In this document: positions 27,856 through 39,515 of the stretch, in pieces
Layout of the letters: each line of letters opens with the position of its first letter
Numbering within the stretch: position 1 is the stretch's first letter
Assembly: GCA_029204225.1 (NCBI GenBank)
Contig: MU832105.1
Coordinates: 23,114 to 87,113 of the forward strand
Direction: 5' to 3'
DNA length: 64,000 nucleotides
From: Diphasiastrum complanatum
Taxonomy: Eukaryota; Streptophyta; Lycopodiopsida; Lycopodiales; Lycopodiaceae
The notes under the pieces: generated by a model
What the model was told of the DNA's origin: nothing
Database searches by the model: none
Seen by the model: the letters and a program-made list of their open reading frames with translations, nothing else
Translations under genes and position numbers: made by a program

Positions 27856-30264
27856 AACTTCGCTCCATTGAAGATTGTCAGAATAGCGGTCTGGAGGTCT
27901 TCTTTGTCTTGTTGACCTTCGAGGTTCGATTCGTCGCTGCTCAAACATTTCTTGTTCGTGGGGTCGATCCTCTGTTTCATGCTACTCTTGAGTCTGGGGT
28001 GCTGCATTCTGATTTGATGACTATCCTCGATCTCCCTCTTGAATAAGCAGTAGTGTGAAGATCTCATGGCCTCTTTCGCCTTTCAGTCCAGGGAATGTGA
28101 ACTCGTCGAACTTCACATCTCTGCTCGAAACAACCTTCTTCGTGGTTGGATTGTAGAGTCTGTACACATGTGTTCTGTTTGAGTAGTCGACCATGATTGT
28201 TTGCTCGGATTTGTCGTCGAGTTTGCTTCTCTTTTTGTTTGGAATGTGCTTGTATGCTGCACATCCAAACACTCGTGCATATGACAGATCAGGCTTTCTG
28301 TCTGTCCACATCTCGTTGGTGTTTTGTTCTCCAGCGCTATCGTTGTCGATCTGTTCTGCAGGTGTACTGTTGCAGCTATTGCTTCGGCCCAGAATTGGCC
28401 TGGCAATTGAGCCTGTGCCATCATGCATCTGGCGCCTTTGACAAGCATTTTGTTTTTTCTTTTTGCCACTTGTATTCTGGTGTGTATGCATGAGTGAACT
28501 GGTGTTCAATCCCATGTTCTTCGCAGAATCTTGAGAATTCTATGCTTTTGTATTCACCTCCATTGTCAGATCTAAGGATCTGTATCCTTTTTGAGGTGTG
28601 TCGCTCTGTGAATGCCACGAACTTCTTGAAAGAATCAAATACTTTGATTTCTTCTTCAAGTAGTAGATCGTGGTCATTCGACTATAATCATCTATGAACG
28701 TTAGAAAATATTTTGAACCTGAGAGCGAATCTGTTTTCATCGGTCCACACACATAAGAGTGGACAAGCTCAAGAACTTCCTTGGCTCTTCTTCCTTCATG
28801 TGTAAATGGATTCCGATGTTGCTTGCCTTTTTGACAAGCTTCGCAGAACTTAGCCTCGGGCCTTGATATTTTGAGACTTGTGACAATGTCCTTTGTGCTC
28901 ATGTCATACAGGCTCCGCATGTTCAGATGATACAATCTCCTATGCCAGAGCTGATCTTCGTTTTCTGAAGCATTTAATATTCTATTAGAGTTGCTGATTA
29001 TTTTGGCATGGTAGAGGTTTCCTTCTTTGCATCCGACCGTCAACAACTTGTTTGTCATCTTCTCGATCATACGATAAGTGTTGCCATTGAACAAAACTCG
29101 AATGCCTAGATCTGCCATCTTGGAGACAGATAGCAGATCTTTTTTGAGTGAGGGCACATAGAGTGCTCCTGGTAGCTCTGCTTGGTCTGATAGTGTTCGT
29201 AGATATAGAGAGCCGATGCCTTTGACATCATGTCTGCTTCCATCGCCTAGAATCACTGCTTTGTCATTTTCGAGTTCGCGAAAGTTGATCAAGATCTTCT
29301 TGTTGCAGGTTATGTGAGATGTTGCTCCTGAATCGATGACCACATCATAGTCATGATCGGAGTAGCTTGTCGAAGCTTCATCGAGTATCGTGAAAGCTTC
29401 ATCACCTCTTTTTGCATCTTTAGATGATTCTGCAACATTTGCCTTTTCAGCTTTGTTTTTTCTTTTTGGGTTAAATTGGCAGTCGTATGCAGAATGCCCT
29501 TTCTTCTTGTAGTGCATGCAAGGTATTGCTGGATTGAACCAACATTTGTTGGCTGTATGGCCTGGTTTGTCGCAGTGATTGCAGGAAGAAGATTGTTGAT
29601 TCAAGGACTTCGTCTTCTTGAATTTTGGCTTGTTTTTGTTCTTCTTCTTTCCTTTCGTGAAGAGAGCTTTCTCTTGATCACTGCTTCCCTCTCCTTCGTC
29701 TCCATCAGTCTCTCATCAGCGACAAGACTGATTGCTTTGTCAAATGTCATATATAGTAGACTCAATATGAGCATTCTCAGCGGCTGATAGGACGTCGGTA
29801 GAGATTTCATGAAGTACATCAGCTGTGGTGCTAGGACCTGATGCTCCTGTCCTGATGGAGCGAGTTGAGCGAAGATCGTTCTGATCTTCTCAACGTGCTG
29901 ATCCAACTGGTTGTCATCCCACCGTATTGATTGCAGTTGATTGTGAAGGTGCATGACTGAAGCTGCAGTCCTCACTTCATACTTATGCTTTAATCTTTTC
30001 CATGCTGCATGGTTGCTTTCGTAGTCTTCAATCTGCATGAGTAGATCTTCATTTATGGACGAAACAATGATCGCCATTGCGCGTTTTTTTTTTTCTGATC
30101 CATTTAGCTCTCCTCGGGTCTCCCTCTGGAGGCTGCACCTCTGAGAGCTCGATCACCGACCAGATGCCTTCGCCCTTCAAGAGTGTTTTGATTTTGAATT
30201 TCTAGATTTTGTAATTTGCGCCATCAAGACTGATTGCTACTCTGGTCTGGATTGTCGTAGCCAT
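27856..30264 (-). mobile_element. Ty1/copia gag-protease-integrase, nearly complete 5' half of an element
   Basis: Gag starts at the ATG at 30264 and has one internal stop (about residue 23, at a likely Trp codon) and a frameshift in an A11 run at 30084-30094. Gag continues to about 29620, where another frameshift joins a 354-codon frame (29604-28540). That frame carries a CCHC knuckle (CNHCDKPGHTANKC), a second knuckle with one Cys replaced (CMHYKKKGHSAYDC), the protease VVIDSGATSHIT, the GAG-pre-integrase LWHRRLYHLN and integrase FIDDYSR. Shifted frames hold RSDNGGEY and YARVFGCAAYKHIP, and the integrase-RT linker runs to about 27860. RT and RNase H are cut off. PBS and LTR-like DNA lie just upstream. 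Confidence 0.88.
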
Positions 30265-30316
30265 ATTATGTTGTCTGGAAGAATCACTATTGGGATATCA
30301 ATAGTGACAACCTGTT

Positions 30317-30329
30317 GGCTCTGATACCA
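30317..30329 (-). other. tRNA-Met primer binding site
   Basis: The minus strand reads TGGTATCAGAGCC immediately after an LTR-type CA end and about 50 bases upstream of gag. It matches the initiator tRNA-Met PBS used by most plant copia elements. Confidence 0.88.
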
Positions 30330-31941
30330 TGTGGCGTGATCGCGTGCGTGGGACTGATTCGTGTTCGTCCTCACTTTGTCTTCTTTATCGCGAACAATTT
30401 CCAGTCTTTTAATTTTCTTTTGTGCGAAAGCCCTTACACGAACCCAGACGACCAACTATGCATCACAGAACATGTTCTATCCTAGCAATCATGACACATA
30501 GCACAAAACAAGATGCACAAAAATAGAGTGACTGAATTATCAGTTTTAGTTTAGAGTGAATTCGTCAGTGTCTCGCTCGTTGGCGGAATGACATTCTACT
30601 CTTTCGCTGTAATCTGCTCGTTGGCAGACTTTCATATACAGCTATGGTTTCTTTTCTTTCTTACTCTATTCGCTACGTCTCTCTCTGTCTCTTACAGATC
30701 TCTGTATTCACTACCTACATTATGATCCAGAGAGGATCGTTTATACCTCCACTATGTGGAGTTTACAAGATAGCTAAAACATCGAATCACATGACTAGTT
30801 AACGCTAATCAACTAGTTAGTTAGTCTTCGTCGTTGCTACTCGTTTCAGCTGGGCGTGAAGCCTGTTGAGCTACCAGCTGGCAGTGCAAAAGATTTTTCT
30901 TCATCTATTTTGTAATCTCTCGTTTGCTTTCGTTCTTTTCATTTCTTTTCGTAGTTTTTGTTTCGCATCCCTTTTGCGGTTTGCAATCCTGGAAGTGCGT
31001 TCGCGATTCACGAATCGTTCGTGCTTCGAGTCAAAGACACGTTGACTGTCACGAGTTGTTCTCGTTCGTGCTTTGAGTCAAAGACACGTTGACTGTCACG
31101 AATTGTTCGACCTTCGTGTCTTGTTCATGCTGCGACAAAGTTGCAGGAGTTCACCATTTCTGACACCGAAAAGAAAGTATTCGCGACAGACGAATAAGAT
31201 GGTTTTAAGACAGTTCTTTAGAGCATGCTTTACGGAAACACGACAAACGACTGTAATGCACTAGAGCATCTGTCTGATCAGAGAGTAATTCATGAAATGC
31301 GTTAGAGATTGTTAGCAGACTCAAGATCACTCACACTCAACAGTGCGGAGAACAGAGATAAGAGAGAATAACTCACAAAACTCTATTCACTTCTTCACTC
31401 TCTTACATAAGCATAAACTCTTCTCTCTTGATGATCGAGACTGAAGTGTGAGATCTATATATGTTCTACGGGACGAACAAACACACCTCTTAAACAATAG
31501 GTGTGTCGCTCACGCGAAAGGGTCTAGTTAACAATTAGACTGAAAATACGTTCAACTATACCATAGGAGGTATACTTAACTATGAGTTAAAGTTACTCTA
31601 GTTTAACATGTCTTTTCGTATCTAGTCGTTTCGTATGGACGATCTAGTAAAGGTTATCCAAGGCAATGTCTTTTCCTTTTAAAGGTCTTGTCCTTAATTA
31701 CAAGGCAAGTACTTAGGGGATATATTCCCAAAAAATGACTTAGGCCTCTTCATACAGTGTCACATTTCTCACCTTTTTTCACCTATGGAAATTTACTTGT
31801 ATTTATGCAGACAGTCGAGTTTTTCGCCTGTCTTATTTTATATGTAAATATGCAGACTATGTGACAACATGAGTAAAAATGCAGCATGAATGGAGGCAGA
31901 TTAAAATAAGATTTAGGAGAGTAGAGGAGATAAATCCAACA
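30330..31941 (-). mobile_element. Copia LTR region (one long or two adjacent LTRs)
   Basis: On the minus strand it begins TGTTGGATTTATC directly after a polypurine tract and ends CCACA directly before a PBS. The left edge therefore behaves as a 3' LTR and the right edge as a 5' LTR. At 1.6 kb it is about twice the related LTRs elsewhere in the window (about 720-820 bp), which suggests two abutting LTRs or an LTR plus an insert. The internal boundary is not resolved. TATA-like sequence on the minus strand occurs near 31460 and 30750. Confidence 0.7.
31016..31109. repeat. 47 bp tandem repeat with W-box pairs
   Basis: Two copies start at 31016 and 31063. Each contains AGTCAA and TTGACT flanking an eight-base spacer, i.e. 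two W-boxes (TTGACT) in opposite orientation. Confidence 0.85.
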
Positions 31942-31953
31942 CCCCACCCTCTT
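31942..31953 (-). other. Polypurine tract
   Basis: The minus strand reads AAGAGGGTGGGG between the copia pol stop codon and the TGTTGG start of the LTR. Confidence 0.85.
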
Positions 31954-33240
31954 AATTTGGATCCGTGAATGCCTTGATCTTCAGACTGAGTAATGCACAA
32001 AATTTGTTGTGTGCATTAACACTTAATGCCTTCGTGAATATATCTGCAACCATGTCCTGCATTCTACAATACGTTAAGCTCACCTCCTTGTTGAGAACCT
32101 TGCCCTTGATGTAGTGATATCTGATTTCAATGTGCTTACTCCTAGAGTGAAATCTAGGGTTGGCCGATAAGGCAATAGCACTTTGATTATCACAGAATAA
32201 AATTGTAGGGTTATACTGATACAAATTAATGTCGACAGTAAATTTCTCAATCAAATTGCTTCCTTAATAGATTGAGAAGCAACAATGTATTTTGCTTCTA
32301 TAGAAGAAAGTGCGATAGAGGTTTGCTTACGACTGTTCCATGAGATAGGACCACCGTTGAAGAAGAATGTAAATCCAGATGTGGACTTACGATTGTCTAC
32401 ATCTCCTCCCAAGCTTGCATTAGAATATCCACTGAGCTGATGAAGATTGTCGTTGCTAGCATTTCCATAGCAGATGCACTGGTCCATGGTAGCTCGAATA
32501 CACCTCATGACTCTTATGAGAGCCTTCCAATGGGTAATGCCAGGATTAGCCATATATTGGCTGAGTGAGCTTACTGCAAAAGAGATATCTGGTCTTGTAC
32601 AGACCATTGCGTACATGAGAGATCCAAGTATCGATCGATAAGAATACTCTCTCATCTACTCCTCTTCTTGCTAGGACTAGGGACATTGGTCCTTTGACAA
32701 ATGCAGGCCTGGATCCATCGATGAATGAGCTAATTTATAATTCATTAGATTGTATTTGTTAAGAACATTGTGAAGATATCTTTGTTGAGTGATGTAAATC
32801 AATCGTCTCGCTCTTTCTTCGTGGATCTAAATGTCCAGACAGAAGTGAGCTTTGTCCAGATCAGTCATGTTGAACTCTGAAAATAGCAACTGCTTAGATT
32901 TCTTGACCAAATTGGTATTGTTGCTGAAGAACAACATATCATCCACGTATAAGGTGATGATGATGAAGGATTGTTGCACTGACTTGGAATAGACATTGCA
33001 AGCAGCAGTGCTTGATTTGAATTCTTGTTCGATGAGGAATGTGTTGATCCTCTGAGACCAAGCTCTGGCAGACCATTTCAAGCCGTAAAGTGCTTTGTGG
33101 AGTTTACAGACATGATTCTTCATACCTTCCAAAACGTATCCTTTGGGCTGGATCATGTAGATGTCTTCTTGTATAATTCCATTCAGATAAGCTGTTTGTA
33201 CATCAACCCTCTGAAGTTCCATCTCAGTGAGACCAGGACA
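31952..33240 (-). mobile_element. Ty1/copia RT-RNase H, 3' end of an element
   Basis: Three minus-strand frames together read the copia RT and RNase H. 33222-32827 has VDVQTAYLNG, LHKALYGLK and YVDDMLFFSNN (the RT catalytic YVDD). 32655-32251 has GSLMYAMVCTRPDISFAV and SSIEAKYI. 32254-31952 has CDNQSAIALSANPRFHSRSK, DIFTKALS and the stop. Frame breaks occur at about 32700-32820 and 32253. The upstream pol is lost at about 33240, where gypsy leader DNA starts. It may belong with the 27856-30264 half or be a different copy. Confidence 0.88.
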
Positions 33241-33530
33241 AAGAGAAGCTTGTGAGAGTTAGTTTGATGTCTAAGTGTCTGTGCGAGAGTTCCCAGTGAA
33301 AGAAAGGCGGGAAAGCACCAGTGAACCCTCGTAGACAGCAAAATTTTCAGTTCCAGTGGTCAAGAACTCTCGCAGAGGTACTCAGGTCAATCAGTGCAAG
33401 GAGTAAAAAGTTATCCCACCGCAAAAAGCCTAAAATTCACTTGTGGCCGATCAGATCGATCAGATCCTTGAAATTTAGACTGTATTTTACTGTATAAGCA
33501 GGATCCAATCACTTTGGAACCCACCATCGG

Positions 33531-36500
33531 ATGAATCTGAGATCGAGTCGATCAATAGCACGAAGGATAGCAAATCAAGCACCACACCTTCCCAGATTAG
33601 CAGCTGTGCAACAAGAGGCAGAACCGAAACCAGCACCAATGGATCCAATGGGCCAACCCGTACCTGTCGCTCCCTTGCAAGCAGTCCAGAGAGCACCATA
33701 GATGGAGATACCAAAATACGATGGATCATCAGATCCCATCCGCTTCCTCCAGATCTACAAGCAAGCTTGTGAGATCTATGACGAACGGACACCTGCAGAG
33801 AAGTTGATGTTGTTTCCCATGTCCTTATTGGTAGTGGCTCAAGATTGGTTTTTCAACTTGTCAGATGAAGAAAAATCTACCTGGGAAGCGGTTAAAGCGG
33901 CTCTCATTACACGCTTTAAACCAAGAAAGTTCTTGGAAGACCCGTTCCTCCTGCTGAGCAAAGTCAAGATAGGAAAACGAGAAAGGGTCATGGACTATAT
34001 TGTGTGGGTCAAATAGTTACGATCCGAGTGGAGTGCAGCCCTAACTCCCGATCACGCGGTGATCATGTGGTTCCTAGCCGGACTACCACGAAGCATCAGA
34101 AGAGAACTGAAACGACGAGAGCAGTACGCTACTCTGCAAGAAGCTATGGAAGATGTCATCATGGAAGAGGATGAGGGATCTGACGATGAATATCCATCCA
34201 CCCACACCCCTACTCCCTCGATCGCATCATTATCATCAAACACATCTGCTCTATCCACAAAATTGTTGTTGGAGCAAATGACGAAATTACACAAACAGCA
34301 GATGGAGCAACTTACGGCGCAGTTTGACCAAAAATTGAAGGCCTTACAAGGAGCTGTAGCACTAACACCACATCAACCGGAACCGAACCAGCTGCAATAT
34401 CCAAGACGAGAGAATGTATGGTGTTCAGTGTGCACGCAAAACCATACATAAAACGAGTGTCCAGTCCTAAAGCAAAATCTGAGACTGACACATAGATTCT
34501 GCCATCTGTGCAATGCAACATCGCACGATATGGCATTTTGCTTGTTTAACCCCCAGATTGTTCAACAGAAGAGGATTCCTTATCCTTACCATCAAGAGGC
34601 ACCCACCGCGGCACCAAGGTATAGCGCATCGAATCAACAACAGCGTATGGCCTTACCTGCACCACCAGGGCCAGCCAATCAATAAGTGGCCTATGTAAAC
34701 CTTACAGAAGCGGAACCATAGATGCAAATGCCACCTCAACCTGAGCAGCAGCAATGGTATGGACCAGATGAACCATTTATGGATCTTGTCATAAATGAAT
34801 ATGTTGCGGCCTATGCAGCTCAAACTCAGCGTCAAGGTGGAAGAAATTACGGCTGCTACGGATGCGGCGAAGGACACAAAATTGCAGAATGTCCCTACAA
34901 GGGACAATACACATCCTTCTGCCGAGAATGTGGTTATGGACAATGTTTCAAGAATTGTCCATTTAAACCTGGAACAAGTGCACCTCTTAACTTCATTGCA
35001 ATACAGCAACTAGCAGTTCCAGCAGGGATGCCATCAGAAGGACGACAATTCCACGCTCCTGTGTTAGCTATTACGTGAACACAGAAGAGGAAGGAAGTGG
35101 CTCCCTCACCACCACCATTGATCACTGACAACCAACCCTTAACTTCCGCGCCATATCTGAATGTGAGGGAAGAAATAAGGCAATACTAGAAAATAAGACA
35201 CTGGGTACAGGAAGCACAAGCGGAGGAAAAAGAGCAAGAAAGAGACAATCCCACGGAACCTCTAGTTGGCGTCGAACGGATACCGCAGGTGGGCTCACCA
35301 CTGCGCACTAATCAGAATGATCGGTTGCACCAACATGAACCACCTTTTCATATGGTGGACCCCGAGGAACCATGCACTGAAAGGCTCACACTTTTATTGT
35401 CAAGCCGTGTTAGTTTACTACTCGGAGAACTACTGAGGATTGCACCACAAGCGAAAAGCCTTCTAGCGTAATGGGCCAAAGCGAATGAGGAGCTAGTAGC
35501 GCCTGAGCCCATATACTGTACAGGCTATGGAGAAACAAGTAACGTCCTCCACATCGGAACAGCATGGAAAAGTGAGGAACACAACATCACTTTACCAATC
35601 AAACACAAGAGATACGAGGATGAGACAATAGTGGTAAATGGAGGATCGGGTGTCAATTTGATCTCCAGTACTTTGTATGAAAAATGGGGTTTGCAAGGGT
35701 TGAAGCCAGCAAGATTTGCCATCAAGCTAGCGGATCAGTCTTGTGTGAAACCAAAAGGTGTAGTTGTCGATATCCCCGTAAAGATAGCAGGCATGTAGTT
35801 TGTGATTACTTTTGTAGTCATGGATATACTTGAATCTCCATCTGCATACCGTGTTTTACTAGGAAGACCATGGTTGAGGATTGCGCAAGTAGTACACAAC
35901 TGGAAAACGGGAAAACTCACCTTCGAGAATAGAGAACAGGCTATAAAGGTTGATCCAACCACATGGGCGGTGAAACCTATTGGCTGATGACGGATCATCT
36001 ACGACAGATCACACGATTGATCGCCCAAGGCCAACCAAGTAAGGTCACTATGATTCAGAGACGGATGTCGTAAGATGGACGGATGCATTAGCAACTATTG
36101 ACTGCCAGACATGTCAATATGAATCAGATCCGAAACCCAATACATCTTCACCCAAGTGTTACACTATGGACACACCAATCACATTTGGGGTGAATATGAT
36201 AAACATAGCATGGCTATCAACGGAGCCTATTGAAAACCCAGTGCACGATGATCTAGTCCCTTGGCAGCATGCTCTAACTTATAGTAAGGAGATTGAGTTG
36301 ACTGATGAACAAGTCCTACACCACATGGACCCAGATCGTTACGGAACCAAGAAAGTACCAACTCAACCACCGCAAGAGTCTGTTATGGCGAAAATCTCAA
36401 GGATCGATCCACCCAAGGCACCTACGAATAAGAAGAATCAGTTGAAGCAATGCTACAACCAGGTGATCTGATGGAGTGATCTACCCAAAGAGGCGATAGC

Positions 36501-36670
36501 TATAGTGGATGTTGATATTCGCAACCACGAGGTGAATGTCACGGCAGTCCCGATGAAAGACGACAAGGATAAATCCACCAAAATGACAAAAAAGGGCAAA
36601 ATGAAGGTGTTGGACTCCTTGAAGTCAGTCAAGATAGAATCAAATACAACGTCATCTTCTACACAGGTGA
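33531..36670 (+). mobile_element. Ty3/gypsy gag-protease, indel-free but with many stops
   Basis: A single frame runs from the ATG at 33531 to about 35988 with no frameshift, broken only by about ten in-frame stops. It encodes a Retrotrans_gag domain (KYDGSSDPIRFLQIYKQAC, AQDWFFNL). Cys-His knuckles follow: CSVC-X3-H-X4-C (about 34425), CHLC-X4-H-X4-C (about 34500) and CYGC-X3-H-X4-C (about 34852), plus a Cys-rich CRECGYGQCFKNC. A retropepsin region follows: VVNGGSGVNLIS (the catalytic Asp of DGGSG appears as Asn), then VLLGRPWLR. A linker in another frame (36166-36670) precedes an abrupt change to copia DNA. RT, RNase H and integrase are absent. Confidence 0.85.
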
Positions 36671-36684
36671 CATAAATTCAAAAA

Positions 36685-38580
36685 ATGACCAATTTTTCTT
36701 CTTTACCTTTTGATGATGTATCATGGTATATTGATAGTGGAGCAACAACTCATATGAGTTGCTCCAAAGATTCTTTTGTTTCTATTGAATCTGTTCTAGA
36801 TCCCAAGAAATCAATATACACAACAGTTGGTGATGCATGTGCAATTGAAGGTGTTGGAAGTTGTTCCTTAAAACTTACATCTTCTATGAATTTTACACTT
36901 TCCAATGTTCTCTATGTGCCTAATCTCACAAAGAGTGTGATTAGTGTAGGAAAGTTGCTAGATGATGGTTATGAACTGGATTTCAATATCAATGGTTGTT
37001 TCATAAAGAAAGAAGATAAGATCCTTGCAAGTGGATCTAGATATGGAGGTATTTTCAAGCTAGATGTGCATGAAAATTCAAGTTTATGTGATGCTACATT
37101 GATGACTTATGTTTCCAAGGGGGAGCTATGGCATAGGAAGTTGTATGTTTCCAACTTCAGGTCTATGCCTATTATAGTCAAGGAGATCAAGCCAAGGGTG
37201 GCTTATTCTATGGCAAAATCACTTATGGATCCATATTTAATGTCTTCTAAAAAGACAGAACATTCTATGGAGTTGGAACATTCCGATGTTCATCTTTCTT
37301 TATCAGTAAGCAAGGAAGGGGTTTCTTGCTTTGCATGTACTATTGATGGATCCACAAGTTACATTTGGATGTGTCTTGTCTCTTCAAGTTTTTTGGTGCA
37401 TGTGTATGTTCCATCATGCAAAACTTTATGGAATTATGAAGCTAATGGAAGGAGTGCACTTTATGAAGTCTTGTTCAGTTATAACCCTAAGGTAGTATAC
37501 CTCAGTGTTCTTGAAGACTATTGCTTTGTATGTGGTTTCTTGGAAAGAAAGAAGGATGGTGATCCTAGTTTGTGAATCATGGTTGGATGCTTATCCACCA
37601 ATGAAGACTACATAGCCTTTACACTCTCTATCTCGAAGGTGTTTGAGCATGGAGAAGTTCTTGATTTTGAAGATCTATTTTCTATCTTGGAAGTGGCTGA
37701 GAGCACAATGTCTCATAGTGCATCACAAGTCATTACTATGGCAAGTAATCAAGTTGATGAGGTCAAGGTTTGAGGAGGAGTATCCTCTCAACATGCATGT
37801 CCAAGGAGATCTTCATCATTGTACAAGGCCGAGTCCTTGTTGATCTTATTTCATGGAAAAGAAAAGAAAAGTAAAGGAAGTATTCATTTTGTTTTACTCA
37901 CCTATTGTTCTTTTTCTTTGATTAATGATGTATCTTGCTTAATTGAGATTTGCTTATCTCAAAGGTCAAGTAAGACTATTCTGTTTTTGAATGAAGTCTT
38001 TAGTTTGGAATTACTTCTTGTCTTTTGTGACTTGATTATGTTTCCAAAACATCTAGAAAGCAAGATGTTGTACCATCATTTGTATGCTCTTAAATTGAGT
38101 AAGAGCAAGTATGAGTTTAGTACTCATAGTTTGAAAAGGAGTTTTTTCATGTATTGAGGCATATTGTAAACTTCTTGTGAGGTTAAGTGAAGCATCCACT
38201 GAGGACAATGACACCCTCAAGAAAGTATTTAGCCTTAATTTGATGAAGTTTGAGTATGGTTTCAAGATTAGATCCATTTTGGATAGAGTTCATATTTTTT
38301 GGACTAGTGAAGCTAGTATGCTTAATCTTGAATATTGCTCATGGTACAATCTTGATCTGTATGATCTTTGTGGTCATGATGAGGCATGGAAGCCTCAGTT
38401 TTTTCAGTCTTTCTTGCAGCCAACTTCATGCATGTGGACTTTGCATACCCAGGATCGACATCAGACATGCAAGAGGTACATTGGCATACGTAGCAGGTTG
38501 GTGGAATATTTTTCAGAGGCATTTGGAAAAGATTTCTATCAAAGAGAACTTATCGTGGATTTGGTAAGCATACTGCTATG
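36685..38580 (+). mobile_element. Ty1/copia protease/GAG-pre-integrase fragment with degraded 3' part
   Basis: A 296-codon open frame (36685-37575) begins with the copia protease (WYIDSGATTHMSC) and continues VLYVPNLTKSVISVGKL and ELWHRKLYVSNF, the GAG-pre-integrase region. Past about 37200 it no longer resembles integrase, although the frame stays open. Frames at 37579-38580 have no identity I can name. A purine-rich AAGGAGGAGGG at about 38669-38679 may be a polypurine tract. Confidence 0.7.
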
Positions 38581-38679
38581 ATGGATTCTTTGTTCATCTT
38601 CACTTCAAATGCAAAGCAAAGAATCCAAACTCAAAGGATCTTCACCAACATCAGATAGATATATTTTAAGGAGGAGGGT

Positions 38680-39233
38680 TAAAAACTATAAAACATATCT
38701 ATCATCTATTGTTAATGTTTGGGGGATCCTACCCATGTAAATATTTTGTACATATCCAAGGTATGTGAACTGAGCACATATCCTTGTAGAATAGGGTGAG
38801 TTTGGGTTAGGTAGATCAAATTCCAGTGACATGCATAAAGTCTAGTTGGTCTAGTATGATATGCAATAATGTTGACAATGTCTAGTTTGATATGCATATA
38901 GAGATTCACATGGAATTGGTCAATTATGACCTTGTAGAAACTCGAGCCACAATAAATTCATAATGTCCTAAGTTTCCATAGTGACATGCAAATCATGCAA
39001 TCACTCTAATGGACACATGCATGTAGATTTGTACATGGCTAGTTGAGAAATTGCCATTTGGAGAAAGTAGAGAGAAGTTAGGTGCAACCTATGCATGCTA
39101 GCAGTTAGGTGTCAAGTTAATAGTTGTTTGCACTTGAATAGGTGTAGGATGTGCATTGTAAGAGTACCACGAATTTTGGCTCTCCTATATATGTACATAT
39201 CATTCTCATTCACAAAGCAATGAAGTGGGGGAG
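38680..39233 (+). mobile_element. Probable decayed copia LTR
   Basis: No coding sequence. It lies after a polypurine-like tract, contains TGTTAATG near 38709 and has a TATA-like TCCTATATATG near 39182, as expected of an LTR promoter. No partner copy was found in the window. Confidence 0.4.
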
Positions 39234-39515
39234 TGCTGGATTATTCTTCTACTCATCAACTAATCGACATTTTAATCTTCGTCCAACTTTTATCCAGACC
39301 TGCAAATTTCTTCGCGATTTTACATAGTCTGCATACCTACTAGGAAATGGTTCACAATGTTGGCATTTTTGGGATTGTCGTCTTTTGGGATTTTCTCTCA
39401 CTTCGGCTTTTTTGCAAAATCTAGATGACTCAAATGGTGAGGAAATGACTTTCGCGAAGACCTTCACATTTTTGCAGTCTTTCCATTTTCTCTCACTTCG
39501 GCTTCGTTCACCCAC
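39234..39515 (+). mobile_element. Truncated copia LTR, B family
   Basis: It starts TGCTGGATTATTC and matches the LTR at 47483 over about 280 bp by eye. It then ends abruptly inside an internal LTR repeat and is joined to copia protease sequence. A purine-rich GTGGGGGAG precedes it. Confidence 0.75.

Noticed and set aside
39222-39233. Purine tract before the LTR at 39234 as proof of a 3' LTR
   Set aside because: The upstream sequence is not recognisable copia RNase H, so the tract may be chance. The LTR orientation is clear but its role is not.
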